Shown: positions 42,096 to 51,603, numbered from the stretch's first letter. The stretch: 64,000 bases of DNA from UBA964 sp031382085 (GCA_031382085.1 JANMYM010000018.1:1-64000), one strand, 5' to 3'. Numbers and translations: made by a program. Notes: generated by a model from the letters alone, not told the origin.

Positions 42096-43130
42096 ATGAT
42101 ACCGGCAAGCACCGAGAGACGCCAAACTTCCGCAAATTGGCAGCAGCAACAGGCCGCCGGTTATCGGCGCCCGCTTGAATTGCTGGCCGACCTGGGCCTG
42201 GCCGACGAACTCGGCCCGCAGCTGGCTGGCGCGGAGATGTTGCGGGAGTTCCCGCTGCGCGTGCCGCGCAGTTTTGTACACCGCATGCGCCATGGCGATG
42301 CTAACGATCCGTTGCTCAGGCAGGTCCTGCCGCTGGCGCTTGAGGGCCTCGATCGCGCCGGCTTTATCGATGATCCCGTGGCGGAGTCCCCGGCGCAGCG
42401 CGCCCCCGGGCTACTGCAGAAATACGCGGGCCGTGCGCTGCTGATCGCCACAGGCGCTTGTGCGGTGCACTGCCGTTACTGTTTTCGGCGTGCGTTTCCC
42501 TACGCCGAGCACGTCGACGATGCCGCGCGCTGGCAGAGCGCGATCGACGTCATCGCCGCCGATCATTCGCTGCAGGAATTGATACTGAGTGGCGGCGACC
42601 CGCTGACACTCAGCGACGCCCGTCTGGCCGATCTGAGCGCGCGACTGCAATCGATAGCGCACCTCAAAAGGCTGCGCATTCACACCCGCCAGCCCATCGT
42701 GCTGCCAGCGCGCGTGGATCGCGGTCTCGCGGCCTGGCTCGGCTCTTTGCCGTGGAAAAAGACGATCGTTCTGCACTGCAATCACCCTAACGAAATAGAC
42801 GCCGACGTAGCCGCCGCCTGTGCGCGCCTGCGCGCAACCGGTGCGACAATGCTCAATCAGTCTGTTTTGTTAGCTGGCGTGAATGACAATGCGGAAGTGT
42901 TAGCTACGCTGTCGCGCCGCCTGTTCGACTGCGACGTCCTGCCGTATTACCTGCACCTGCTGGATCCGGTGCGCGGCGCGGCCCATTTTGACGTCAGCGA
43001 AACCCGCGCCCGGGGCCTGATGACTGAGCTGGCGCGCACACTGCCCGGCTATCTGTTGCCGCGGCTGGTCAGGGAAATACCCAACCAGGCGGCTAAAACC
43101 GTTATTTCGGCGGGTCTCGGCCCAGGCTGA
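42096..43130 (+). CDS. epmB: EF-P beta-lysylation protein EpmB (lysine 2,3-aminomutase family)
   Basis: 344-aa radical-SAM, PLP-dependent mutase producing (R)-beta-lysine from L-alpha-lysine for EpmA. The CxxxCxxC cluster is CAVHCRYCFRR (Cys ~122, 126, 129). LILSGGDPLTLSDARL and HTRQPIVLPARV are typical. Length equals the short EpmB type rather than catabolic KamA, which has a C-terminal extension. EpmC, the hydroxylase of modified EF-P, is not in the window. Confidence 0.95.
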   Translation: MIPASTERRQTSANWQQQQAAGYRRPLELLADLGLADELGPQLAGAEMLREFPLRVPRSFVHRMRHGDANDPLLRQVLPLALEGLDRAGFIDDPVAESPAQRAPGLLQKYAGRALLIATGACAVHCRYCFRRAFPYAEHVDDAARWQSAIDVIAADHSLQELILSGGDPLTLSDARLADLSARLQSIAHLKRLRIHTRQPIVLPARVDRGLAAWLGSLPWKKTIVLHCNHPNEIDADVAAACARLRATGATMLNQSVLLAGVNDNAEVLATLSRRLFDCDVLPYYLHLLDPVRGAAHFDVSETRARGLMTELARTLPGYLLPRLVREIPNQAAKTVISAGLGPG

Positions 43131-43230
43131 CCGTCAAGCTGTGCGCTGGCTCACAGGGGGGGACCCAGCCGCCGGATAAAGTTCAATTGCTGGCAAGACC
43201 ACAGCGCAACAGATTGAGTGCGGGGCACAA

Positions 43231-45297
43231 TTGGGCGACAACTCGGCGGTACCGGTCATTGTTCTGTCGGCTTCACGGGATCCCGTCGAGTCGATCAACA
43301 GCATATTGCGCCGTGCCGGCCAGCCTTCCCATTGCACATGGATTCCCGGTCTGCCGGACCTGGCGGATGCGCTGCCGCAAATCAACCCGGAATTGTTGCT
43401 GGTGGTCGGCAATGACTCGCAGGTGACACTGGATGCCGTCAAAGTCCGTGAACAGGTGGCGCCGGAAGTTCCGCTGTTAGCCATCAGCGATGATTTCAGT
43501 GAATTGTTTGCCGCCGAATTGATGCGCATGGGCGCGCGGGATCTCGTGTCCCTGCAGCACCCGGCGCGCCTGGAAGCGGTAATGTTGCGTGAGCTGCGCA
43601 CCTACCGACTGGAACGGGCTCTGAACACCACGCTGCAAAGCGCGCGCGACTACCGCAAGCAGCTCGAAAGCGTGCTCGCCAGTTCCCACGACGCGATCGC
43701 GCAGGTGCAGGAAGGCATCGTCGTCGAAGCTAACGAATCTTGGCTGGAACTTTTCGGTCATGCCGACGCCAGCCTGTTTCTCGGCCAGCCGTTGATGGAT
43801 TTCTTTGAGCCGGTGGCGCACGCGGCGCTCAAAGGCGCCCTGAGTTCAGCCTTGCAGGGACGCTGGCAGGATCACAGTCTCGGCGCGCTGGCGCGGGTCG
43901 CGGACGGGACCACGTTGGCCATCGATGTGACGCTGACGACGGGACAATTCGACGGCGACCCGAGCGTGCGGCTGATCGTACCGGCGCGCAAACGCAGCTC
44001 GGATGGCAAGGATCTCGCCGCCGAACTGGCCGAGGCGATGCGGCGCGACTCCGCGACCGGCCTGCTGCAGCGCCGGCCGCTTATCGACGCGATCCGTGAC
44101 CGCCTCGCGCAGCCCGCACCGGGTGGCCTGCGCTCCATTGCCTGCATCCGTCTCGACAAGTTTGCGGCGCTCGAGAAAGAAATCGGCGTCGAGTCCAGCG
44201 AACACGTACTGAGCGAATTTGCAACGCTGCTGAAATCGCATTTGTCCGCGAACGATCTTGCGGGCCGCTTCAGCGGACCGTCGTTCCTGGCGCTGATCGA
44301 GCGCGGCAACAGCAGCGATCTCGACGCCTGGACCGAGCGACTGGTCGCGCAAGTCAGCAAGATCGCCATCAATACCGGCAACAAACCAGTACACATCAGC
44401 TGCAGCGTCGGTCTCAGCAACGTGCCGCACAGCAATCCGGACGTCGACGCCGCAATATTCGACGCGGTTGAGGCGGTACGCAAAGCGCGCCAGCGTGGCC
44501 CGGCTCAGATCGCGCACATCGACCGCGCCGACGCAGATTCGCGCGTGTTAGCTTATGACACGATCTGGGTGAAGCACATCAAGTCGGCGCTGATCGAGAA
44601 TCGCTTCAAGCTGGTGCAGCAGCCGGTGGCGAGTCTGCAGGGCGACGATCCCAGGATGTTTGACGTCATGGTGCGCATGCTGGATCAGGCGGGCAAGGAA
44701 GTGCTGCCGTCCGATTTCATGCCGGCCGCCGAACGCAACGACCTGCTGCGCAATATCGATCGCTGGGTCATCGGCGCTGCCCTGAACGTCGCGGCGCAAA
44801 AACGCCCAGGGTGCCTGTTTGTCCGGTTGTCGCGCGATACCATCCTCGATCCATCGTTGGCCGACTGGCTGGAATTGCAGATTCGCTCCAGCAAAGCACA
44901 GCCTGAACGCGTGTGCTTCCAGGTGATAGAAAAATTGGCCCAGCAACGTGAAAGCGAAGTTCTGCGGCTCGCCACGTCCCTGAAAAAAAACGGCCTGAGA
45001 TTTGCGCTGGAGCGCTTTGGTTCTGGAGAAAACTCGGTCGACCTGATCAACCGCCTGCCGCTCGATTTCATCAAGATCGACGGCGCGCTGGTCCAGGGCC
45101 TGTCGGGTAACTTCGATCTGCAGGAAAAGGTACGCGCCCTGGTCACTGCGGCCAGCAAACAAAAAATTCAGACCATCGCTGAACGCGTCGAAGATGCGAA
45201 TACCATGGCGGTGCTCTGGCAGCTGGGCGTGCAATACATCCAGGGCTATTTCATCAATCAGCCCGAAGAAGTCGTTCTGGACAGCAAACTGGGCTGA
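43231..45297 (+). CDS. FimX-like protein with degenerate GGDEF and EAL domains
   Basis: 688 aa, starting at a TTG. Order: receiver-like domain (~5-130, no clear phospho-Asp), PAS (~145-255), GGDEF (~275-430) and EAL (~445-680). The GGDEF signature reads RFSGPSFLAL instead of GGDEF, and the EAL signature region reads MFDVMVRML instead of an EALLR-like motif; DFIKIDGALV and ERVEDANTMAVLWQLGVQYIQGYF keep the fold. Both domains should be catalytically dead, so the protein is likely a c-di-GMP sensor. Length and layout match FimX of Pseudomonas and Xanthomonas, which controls type IV pilus assembly. fimV in the same window supports the assignment. Convergent with parC, 4 nt apart. Confidence 0.85.
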   Translation: MGDNSAVPVIVLSASRDPVESINSILRRAGQPSHCTWIPGLPDLADALPQINPELLLVVGNDSQVTLDAVKVREQVAPEVPLLAISDDFSELFAAELMRMGARDLVSLQHPARLEAVMLRELRTYRLERALNTTLQSARDYRKQLESVLASSHDAIAQVQEGIVVEANESWLELFGHADASLFLGQPLMDFFEPVAHAALKGALSSALQGRWQDHSLGALARVADGTTLAIDVTLTTGQFDGDPSVRLIVPARKRSSDGKDLAAELAEAMRRDSATGLLQRRPLIDAIRDRLAQPAPGGLRSIACIRLDKFAALEKEIGVESSEHVLSEFATLLKSHLSANDLAGRFSGPSFLALIERGNSSDLDAWTERLVAQVSKIAINTGNKPVHISCSVGLSNVPHSNPDVDAAIFDAVEAVRKARQRGPAQIAHIDRADADSRVLAYDTIWVKHIKSALIENRFKLVQQPVASLQGDDPRMFDVMVRMLDQAGKEVLPSDFMPAAERNDLLRNIDRWVIGAALNVAAQKRPGCLFVRLSRDTILDPSLADWLELQIRSSKAQPERVCFQVIEKLAQQRESEVLRLATSLKKNGLRFALERFGSGENSVDLINRLPLDFIKIDGALVQGLSGNFDLQEKVRALVTAASKQKIQTIAERVEDANTMAVLWQLGVQYIQGYFINQPEEVVLDSKLG

Positions 45298-45301
45298 GCC
45301 G

Positions 45302-47554
45302 TCAACCCGTCTCGAGCGAGGTCACACCGCGCCAGCCGCGCGGCAGCATGGCGCCGCGCTGCGCGCGTTCACCGCGATAGCCCTTGAGGTCGGCCCATTC
45401 GAGCGTCATGCGCCGATCTCCGGCCACCACCACCAATTTACCGCCGTTAGGGATGACGACCGCGCCGGCCAGCACTTCGCTGCGGTCCCGGGCCTTTTTC
45501 GACGGAATGTTGAACAGTTTGTTGCCCTTGCCTTTCGGCAACTCAGGCACTTCGGCCACCTTGAACACCAGCAGCCGGCCGCTGTCATCACCCTTGGCAG
45601 CGACGGCTACGATCGCATCCGCACCCGGCACCGGCGACGGCGGCAGTACCAGCGCGCCTGCGGGCACGTTCAGCACGGTCTTGCCGGCACGCCGGTCCGT
45701 GATCAGCTCCTTGAGGCGCACGGTGAAGCCGTAGCCGGCATCGGATGCTAACAACCAGAGCGATTCCGGATCACCCATCGCGACGCCGGCAAACCTGGCG
45801 CCGTCCGGCGGGTTGAGCCGCCCCGACAAGGGCTCGCCGAGGCCGCGCGCCGACGGCAGAGTATGCGCGGGTACCGCGTAACTGCGGCCGGTGGAGTCGA
45901 CAAACACGGCAAGCTGCAGGCTCTGACCGCGAGCCATGTGCTGGTACGCATCGCCGGTCTTGTACTGCAGGCTGGACGGGTCGATTTCGTGGCCCTTGGC
46001 CGCCCTGACCCAACCGCCGGTTGACAACACCACCGACACCGGTTCGTTTGCAATCAGGTCCGTCTCGGAGATGGCCTGGGCCGCTTCGCGTTCGATAATC
46101 CTGGAGCGGCGCACATCGCCAAATTTTTCGGCATCGGCCGCGATTTCGGCGGCGATCATTTTCTTGAGCCGCACCTTGCTCTTGAGCAGGTCTTCGAGCT
46201 CCTCGCGCTCATCCTGCAACGCCTTCTGCTCCTCGCGGATCTTCATTTCCTCGAGCTTGGCGAGATTTCGCAGCTTGGTTTCGAGGATCGCCTCAGCCTG
46301 CTCGTCCGACAGTTTGAAGCGCTTCATCAGCACGGGTTTCGGCTCTTCTTCGCGCCGGATGATGCGGATTACCTCATCCAGATTGAGGTACGCGACTAAC
46401 AGGCCATCGAGGATATGCAGCCGCCTGTTGACCCGGTCGAGGCGCCATTGCAGCCGGCGAATCACGGTTGAGGTGCGGAACTGCAACCACTCCGTCAACA
46501 CCTCGCGCAGCGGCATCACCCGTGGCCGGCCATCCAGCGCGATGACATTGAGATTGACGCGATAACTGCGCTCAAGATCAGTGGTCGCGAACAAGTGCGC
46601 CATCAATTGTTCGGCATCAACCTTGCGGCCCTTGGGCACGATCACGATGCGCGTCGGATGTTCCTGATCCGACTCATCACGTATGTCCTCGACCAGCGGC
46701 AGTTTCTTGGCGCGCATCTGCTCGGCGATCTGCTCCTGCAACTTCGCGCCCGAGGTCTGCCAGGGCAGGTTATCGATGACTATGCAATCGTCCTCGACCG
46801 TGTAGGTACCACGCGCTTTGAAGCTGCCCACGCCCTTGTCGTAGATCGCCACCAGGTCCGAGCGCGGCGAGACAATTTCACCGCCGGTCGGCAGATCAGG
46901 GCCCTTGATGTACTTCATCAACGCGCGCGTCGACGCCTCGGGCTCATCTAACAAATGAATGCAGGCCGCAGCGACTTCGCGCAGGTTATGCGGCGGGATA
47001 TCGGTGGCCATGCCGACCGCGATACCGGTCGTGCCATTCAGCAGCAGGTTCGGCAAGCGCGCCGGCAGCACCAGCGGCTCGTCCATGGTGCCGTCAAAGT
47101 TCGGACCCCAGTCCACCGTGCCCTCGCCAAGCTCACGCAGCAGCGTGTCGGCATAGCGAGTCAGTTTCGATTCGGTGTAGCGCATCGCCGCAAAAGACTT
47201 GGGATCGTCCTGCGAGCCCCAGTTACCCTGGCCGTCAACCAGCGGATAGCGGTACGCGAATGGCTGCGCCATCAGCACCATGGCTTCATAACAGGCGGAA
47301 TCGCCGTGCGGATGGAACTTACCTAACACGTCGCCAACTGTGCGCGCCGATTTCTTGTGCTTGGAAACCGCAGACAGGCCAAGCTCGCTCATCGCGTAGA
47401 CGATGCGGCGCTGCACCGGTTTCAAGCCATCGCCGATGGCGGGCAAGGCGCGATCCAGGATCACGTACATGGAGTAATCGAGGTACGCGCGTTCGGTGAA
47501 TTCCCGCAGCGGCAGCTTTTCAATGCCCTCGAAATTCAGTTCCTGGTCTTTCAT
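45302..47554 (-). CDS. parC: DNA topoisomerase IV subunit A
   Basis: 750 aa; with ParE it unlinks daughter chromosomes. Active-site Tyr in AAMRYTESKL (~125); quinolone-resistance region GKFHPHGDSACYEAM, with Ser at the usual resistance position, that is, the sensitive-type residue. Coiled-coil segment ~420-480, then a C-terminal beta-pinwheel. Transcribed after parE with a 352-bp spacer carrying two unusual hairpins. Confidence 0.97.
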   Translation of the reverse strand: MKDQELNFEGIEKLPLREFTERAYLDYSMYVILDRALPAIGDGLKPVQRRIVYAMSELGLSAVSKHKKSARTVGDVLGKFHPHGDSACYEAMVLMAQPFAYRYPLVDGQGNWGSQDDPKSFAAMRYTESKLTRYADTLLRELGEGTVDWGPNFDGTMDEPLVLPARLPNLLLNGTTGIAVGMATDIPPHNLREVAAACIHLLDEPEASTRALMKYIKGPDLPTGGEIVSPRSDLVAIYDKGVGSFKARGTYTVEDDCIVIDNLPWQTSGAKLQEQIAEQMRAKKLPLVEDIRDESDQEHPTRIVIVPKGRKVDAEQLMAHLFATTDLERSYRVNLNVIALDGRPRVMPLREVLTEWLQFRTSTVIRRLQWRLDRVNRRLHILDGLLVAYLNLDEVIRIIRREEEPKPVLMKRFKLSDEQAEAILETKLRNLAKLEEMKIREEQKALQDEREELEDLLKSKVRLKKMIAAEIAADAEKFGDVRRSRIIEREAAQAISETDLIANEPVSVVLSTGGWVRAAKGHEIDPSSLQYKTGDAYQHMARGQSLQLAVFVDSTGRSYAVPAHTLPSARGLGEPLSGRLNPPDGARFAGVAMGDPESLWLLASDAGYGFTVRLKELITDRRAGKTVLNVPAGALVLPPSPVPGADAIVAVAAKGDDSGRLLVFKVAEVPELPKGKGNKLFNIPSKKARDRSEVLAGAVVIPNGGKLVVVAGDRRMTLEWADLKGYRGERAQRGAMLPRGWRGVTSLETG

Positions 47555-47580
47555 GGGGGGAAGAGTCCCGATTTTTCAGT

Positions 47581-47672
47581 GCGGCGGCCGGCGTGGCGTC
47601 CAAAGCTCGCCGCGCGTCGCTCCCCGTTACTCGCTTTGGCGCGGCGCCTTTGGACGCCACGCCGGTCGCCGC
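47581..47672. repeat. Long hairpin element A (23-nt conserved loop)
   Basis: Outer arms 47581-47605 and 47648-47672 pair over 25 bp with one mismatch. After a small bulge, inner arms 47608-47615 (CGCCGCGC) and 47639-47646 pair over 8 bp. The 23-nt loop 47616-47638 begins GTCGCTCC and ends TCGCTTTG. The reverse complement of this loop is the loop of element B. The stems of A and B are unrelated. Confidence 0.92.
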
Positions 47673-47822
47673 TCGCAAATATTGGCGCGCTCACCACCCG
47701 CGACGACATCGAACCCAAGATCGAGGCCCGAACCGCTAACACGGCGCGCATTCGAATATCGGCGCCGGCAAGACTCAACCGGCTCGGTTGCAGGCTGAGG
47801 GTCTTTACGGCCTTTGACACAA

Positions 47823-47881
47823 TTTTGCAGAGCCGATTGCCAAAGCGAGTAACGGGGAGCGACGCAATCGGCCCTGCAAAA
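47823..47881. repeat. Long hairpin element B (same loop, inverted)
   Basis: TTTTGCAG (47823-47830) and GCCGATTGC (47832-47840) pair with GCAATCGGC (47864-47872) and CTGCAAAA (47874-47881), with one A/C mismatch. The 23-nt loop 47841-47863 is the exact reverse complement of the loop of element A; including the flanking GC on each side, 27 nt are shared. It starts 26 nt after the parE stop, so it could also act as a processing or termination structure. Confidence 0.92.
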
Positions 47882-47906
47882 GTGGGGCGAGGGCCGCAAA
47901 AAATCT

Positions 47907-49799
47907 TCAAACCGCAACCCGCGCCAGGTTGCCCTTGGTCTCGAGCCACTCGCGCCGATCGCCCGCCCGCTTCTTGGCAAGCAGCATGTCCATCAGCTGA
48001 TCCGTGTCGTCCTTGGCCGTAATGGTCAGTTGAACCAGCCGCCGCGTGCGCGGATCCATGGTCGTGTCGCGCAACTGGTCGGGATTCATCTCGCCGAGAC
48101 CCTTGAAGCGGGTAACCACCAGTTTGGCGCGAACTTTCTCGGTCTCAAGCCGCTGAATGATGATGTCGCGTTCAGCATCGTCGAGGGCGTAGTACACCTG
48201 CTTGCCGGCATCGATTCGATACAGCGGCGGCATCGCGACATAGACGTGGCCGTTAGCCACCAGCGGCCGGAAATGCCGTAAAAACAAGGCGCACAGCAGG
48301 GTCGCAATATGCAGGCCGTCGGAGTCCGCGTCCGCCAGAATGCAAATACGGTGATAACGCAGGCGCGACAGGTCGGAACTTGCCGGCTCCACGCCGAGTG
48401 CGACCGTAATGTCATGCACTTCCTGGGACGCGAGCACGCCGGCCGTGTCGACCTCCCAGGTATTCAGAATTTTGCCGCGCAGCGGCATGATCGCCTGGAA
48501 GTCCTTGTTGCGCGCCTGCTTGGCGGAGCCACCGGCCGAATCGCCTTCGACCAGGAACAACTCGGAACGCGCCGGATCATCGCCCGCGCAGTCCGCCAGT
48601 TTGCCTGGCAATGCCGGGCCGCTCGCGATCCGTTTGCGCTGTACTTTCTGCGCCGCCTTGAGTCGCTCCTGCGCATTCTCGATCGCGAATTGAGCGATCT
48701 TCTCGCCGGCCTCGGGATGTTGATTGAGCCACAAGGCCACCGCGTCCTTGGCGAAGCTTTCCACCAATTGCGCCGCATCTCGCGATGCCAGCCGCGCCTT
48801 GGTCTGGCCGGCAAACTGCGCCTCGCGCAGCTTCAGCGACAGCACGTAGCTGACTTTGTCCCAGGTATCTTCCGGTGTTAGCTTGACGCCGCGCGGCACC
48901 AGATTGCGAAACTCGCAGAACTCGCGCACCGCCGCCGCGACGCCGCCACGCAGCCCGTTGACGTGGGTGCCGCCTTCGACTGTCGGAACCAGGTTGACAT
49001 AGGACTCGGCGAAAACCCGCTCCGCGTCCGGCGTCCAGCAAAGGGCGTAATCCACGACGTCCTTGTCCTGCTCGCGGTGGCCGGTGATTGGTTCATCGGG
49101 CAGGCGCAGGCCTTGCTCCAGTTCGCTGCTGAGATATTCGCCAAGCTCACCCGAGAAAAACCACTCATCGCGCTCGCCGCCGGCTTCATTGAAGAACTTG
49201 ATGCGCAACCCGGGGCACAGCACGGCCTTGGCCTTGAGTACGTGGCGCAGCTGCGGCAGCGAGAATTTGTCAGTATCAAAAAACTGCGGGTCCGGCCAGA
49301 AACGCACCGTCGTGCCGGTGTTGCGTTGACCCACCGTGCCCACGACCTCGAGCTTCGAAACAACCTTGCCGCTCTTGAAACCGATGTTGTATTCCTTGCC
49401 GCCGCGGCGAATCCAGCAATCCAGCTGCTTGGACAACGCGTTGACCACCGACACGCCGACGCCGTGCAAGCCACCGGCGAATTTATAGTTGTCGTCGGTG
49501 AATTTCCCGCCCGCATGCAGGCGGGTCAGAATCAATTCAACACCGCTGACTTTTTCCTTCGGATGAATGTCGACCGGCATGCCGCGCCCGTCGTCGATCA
49601 CTTCCAGCGAACCGTCCTTGAACAGCGTGACCGAGATTTCCTTCGCATGCCCCGCCAGGGCCTCATCGACACTGTTGTCCACCACCTCGTGCGCGAGATG
49701 GTTGGGCCGCGTCGTGTCGGTATACATGCCGGGACGGCGACGGACCGGGTCCAAGCCGGAAAGCACCTCAATCGAGGCGGCGTTATAGTCTTTCGCCAT
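47907..49799 (-). CDS. parE: DNA topoisomerase IV subunit B
   Basis: 630 aa. GHKL ATPase domain (VVDNSVDEALAGHAKEI, IDDGRGMPV, GLHGVGVSVVNALS), transducer domain, and TOPRIM domain with EGDSAGGSAKQARN and DADSDGLHI. Length ~630 aa and the lack of the GyrB insert identify ParE rather than GyrB, supported by parC downstream. Confidence 0.97.
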   Translation of the reverse strand: MAKDYNAASIEVLSGLDPVRRRPGMYTDTTRPNHLAHEVVDNSVDEALAGHAKEISVTLFKDGSLEVIDDGRGMPVDIHPKEKVSGVELILTRLHAGGKFTDDNYKFAGGLHGVGVSVVNALSKQLDCWIRRGGKEYNIGFKSGKVVSKLEVVGTVGQRNTGTTVRFWPDPQFFDTDKFSLPQLRHVLKAKAVLCPGLRIKFFNEAGGERDEWFFSGELGEYLSSELEQGLRLPDEPITGHREQDKDVVDYALCWTPDAERVFAESYVNLVPTVEGGTHVNGLRGGVAAAVREFCEFRNLVPRGVKLTPEDTWDKVSYVLSLKLREAQFAGQTKARLASRDAAQLVESFAKDAVALWLNQHPEAGEKIAQFAIENAQERLKAAQKVQRKRIASGPALPGKLADCAGDDPARSELFLVEGDSAGGSAKQARNKDFQAIMPLRGKILNTWEVDTAGVLASQEVHDITVALGVEPASSDLSRLRYHRICILADADSDGLHIATLLCALFLRHFRPLVANGHVYVAMPPLYRIDAGKQVYYALDDAERDIIIQRLETEKVRAKLVVTRFKGLGEMNPDQLRDTTMDPRTRRLVQLTITAKDDTDQLMDMLLAKKRAGDRREWLETKGNLARVAV

Positions 49800-49879
49800 A
49801 GGTCAGAGATTGCGCAAGCTGGGGCAGAACACGTGCTGTCAGACACGCGGCTGCCAAAATCATAGCAGAGTGCGCGACG

Positions 49880-51022
49880 CTACAAGCTGCGCGAAATAAC
49901 TTCTTTCATGATTTCGTTAGTGCCCGCATAGATGCGCTGCACGCGCGAGTCGACAAACATGCGGCAGACCAGGTACTCCATCATATAGCCGTAGCCGCCA
50001 TGCAGCTGCACGCACTCGTCCAGCACCTGCTGCTGATGGTCGCTGATCCAGTACTTGGCCATCGAGGCGGTTTCGGTATCGAGCGTGCCCTCGGTCTGGC
50101 GCGCGATGCAGTCGTCCAGGAACACCCGCGCAATGCGCGTCACGGTCGCGAGTTCGGCCAGTTTATGCCGCACCGTCTGCATCGAGCCGATAGTCTGGCC
50201 AAACGCCTTGCGCTCCTTGACGTATGCAAGCGTGGCCTCCAGCCCGCCTTCCATGGCCGCAACACCCCCGATTGCCACCATCATGCGCTCGTACGGCAGG
50301 TCGGCCATCATCTGGTGCATCCCCCGGCCTTCCTCACCTAACAGGCAGCTGCGATGCACGCGCACGTTTTCGAAAAAAAGTTCCGAGGTATCCTGCGCAT
50401 GCAGGCCCATCTTGTCGAGTACGCGACTGACTCGAAATCCCGGCAAGTCGCGGGTTTCGACCATCAGCAGCGACAGGCCACCACGGGTCACGGTGAAATT
50501 CGTGCGCACCACCAGCATCAGGATCTCGGCCAGCGAACCGTTGGTGATGAAAATCTTCGAGCCGTTGACGACGTAATGATCGCCATCCAACTCGGCACGG
50601 GTGCGGATGCCTTTCAGGTCGGAGCCGGCGCCAGGCTCGGTCATGGCAATGGCGCCCACCAGTTCGCCGCGCGCCATGCGCGGCAACCAGCGCTGTTTCT
50701 GCTCCTCATTGCCGTGATTCAGCACGTAGTGAGCGCTGATACTGTGCACGCCGAGTCCAAATCCGGAAATGCCGCGCCGCGCCAGTTCCTCATGAAAAAT
50801 TGTCTCGTGGCGGAAATCGCCGCCGGCGCCACCGTAGGCGGCCGGCACGTCAGGTAACAAAAATCCCTGAGCGCCAACCGCGCGCCAGATATCGTGACCG
50901 ACGTTCTTCTGCTTGCGCCACTCTGCATCATGCGGCAGCATTTCGGCTTCCACGAAACGCGCGACCGCATCGCGGTACAGCGCCAGGTCGTCATCCATCC
51001 ACGGCGAGCGATACGGTTTCAT
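49880..51022 (-). CDS. Acyl-CoA dehydrogenase
   Basis: 380-aa FAD enzyme. Signatures AMTEPGAGSDLKGI (FAD/substrate binding) and QLHGGYGYMMEYLVCRMFVDSRVQRIYAGTNEIMKEVI. The position that holds the catalytic Glu in medium-chain enzymes (YEGT) is Ala here (YAGT, ~366); the Glu in LPYERMM (~245) matches the alternative base position of isovaleryl-CoA and long-chain dehydrogenases. The start overlaps the end of the DUF3501 gene by 4 nt (ATGA), tying it to the rubrerythrin operon. Actual acyl-CoA substrate unknown. Confidence 0.92.
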   Translation of the reverse strand: MKPYRSPWMDDDLALYRDAVARFVEAEMLPHDAEWRKQKNVGHDIWRAVGAQGFLLPDVPAAYGGAGGDFRHETIFHEELARRGISGFGLGVHSISAHYVLNHGNEEQKQRWLPRMARGELVGAIAMTEPGAGSDLKGIRTRAELDGDHYVVNGSKIFITNGSLAEILMLVVRTNFTVTRGGLSLLMVETRDLPGFRVSRVLDKMGLHAQDTSELFFENVRVHRSCLLGEEGRGMHQMMADLPYERMMVAIGGVAAMEGGLEATLAYVKERKAFGQTIGSMQTVRHKLAELATVTRIARVFLDDCIARQTEGTLDTETASMAKYWISDHQQQVLDECVQLHGGYGYMMEYLVCRMFVDSRVQRIYAGTNEIMKEVISRSL

Positions 51023-51600
51023 GCCAGGTCCTTGATCAGCGCAGCCCGTGATTGGTCGCTGACGCTGACCACGTGGGGATACTGCGGATGCTCCACACCG
51101 AGTTGCAGCGTAGCGCCGGCACGCAATGCCGTCACGCGCTCCGCGCCCAGTTCAAAGCGCAGAAAATGCACCGCCGAAGTCTTCTCTTCGTTGGACCGCT
51201 CCATATCTTCGTCGGCGAAAGCGATGCAGCGCGGTGTGCCCTGGATCTCGACCCAGCACTGGTGTTCCACGCCCTTCAGCGCCGCGAGCCGCCGTTGACG
51301 CAGCTGCGGATCCGGGAACTCGATCAACATCGTGGCTTTCCAGTTGGCGCCGTCCGGAACCAGTGGATTGTAAGCATTGAGTTCCTCGCTAATGCCTTCG
51401 GCCTCAAAGATCCGCTCGGTGCGCAACATTTCCTGGACCTGGTACTGCACGCTCAGGCGGTCTTCGAATATCCACGTCATGTCAGGACCCAGCGCGATCG
51501 TGCGCAGTTTTTTATGCGCGAGCACGCGCGCGCGAAACGCGTCGCGTTCGCGGGCGTACTGCTCCAGTGACAGCAGGTCGGCACGGGTCAGCGGTTGCAT
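51019..51600 (-). CDS. DUF3501 family protein
   Basis: 193 aa, soluble, matching the DUF3501 pattern: N-terminal LTRADLLSLEQYARERDAFRARVLAHKKLRTIALGP, a central TWIFEDRLSVQYQVQEMLRTERI, and ELNAYNPLVPDG. Function unknown. It is a habitual neighbour of a GlpC-like Fe-S protein and a rubrerythrin, as seen here, so a role in the same peroxide or redox response is inferred. It lies 3 nt after the Fe-S gene and overlaps the acyl-CoA dehydrogenase start. Confidence 0.87.
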   Translation of the reverse strand: MQPLTRADLLSLEQYARERDAFRARVLAHKKLRTIALGPDMTWIFEDRLSVQYQVQEMLRTERIFEAEGISEELNAYNPLVPDGANWKATMLIEFPDPQLRQRRLAALKGVEHQCWVEIQGTPRCIAFADEDMERSNEEKTSAVHFLRFELGAERVTALRAGATLQLGVEHPQYPHVVSVSDQSRAALIKDLA

Positions 51601-51603
51601 GCG

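Larger units (their letters stand above)
47555..47906. other. parE-parC intergenic region with two long hairpins
   Basis: 352 bp between two co-directional genes that often lie closer. Two large palindromic elements (47581-47672 and 47823-47881) fill much of it. The central ~150 bp (47673-47822) have no gene or clear promoter. The segment next to parC (47555-47580) holds GGGGGGAA just upstream of the parC ATG as a possible ribosome binding site. Confidence 0.7.

Noticed and set aside
48963..49865. 300-codon plus-strand frame opposite parE
   Set aside because: Antisense shadow of the ParE ATPase domain in GC-rich DNA.
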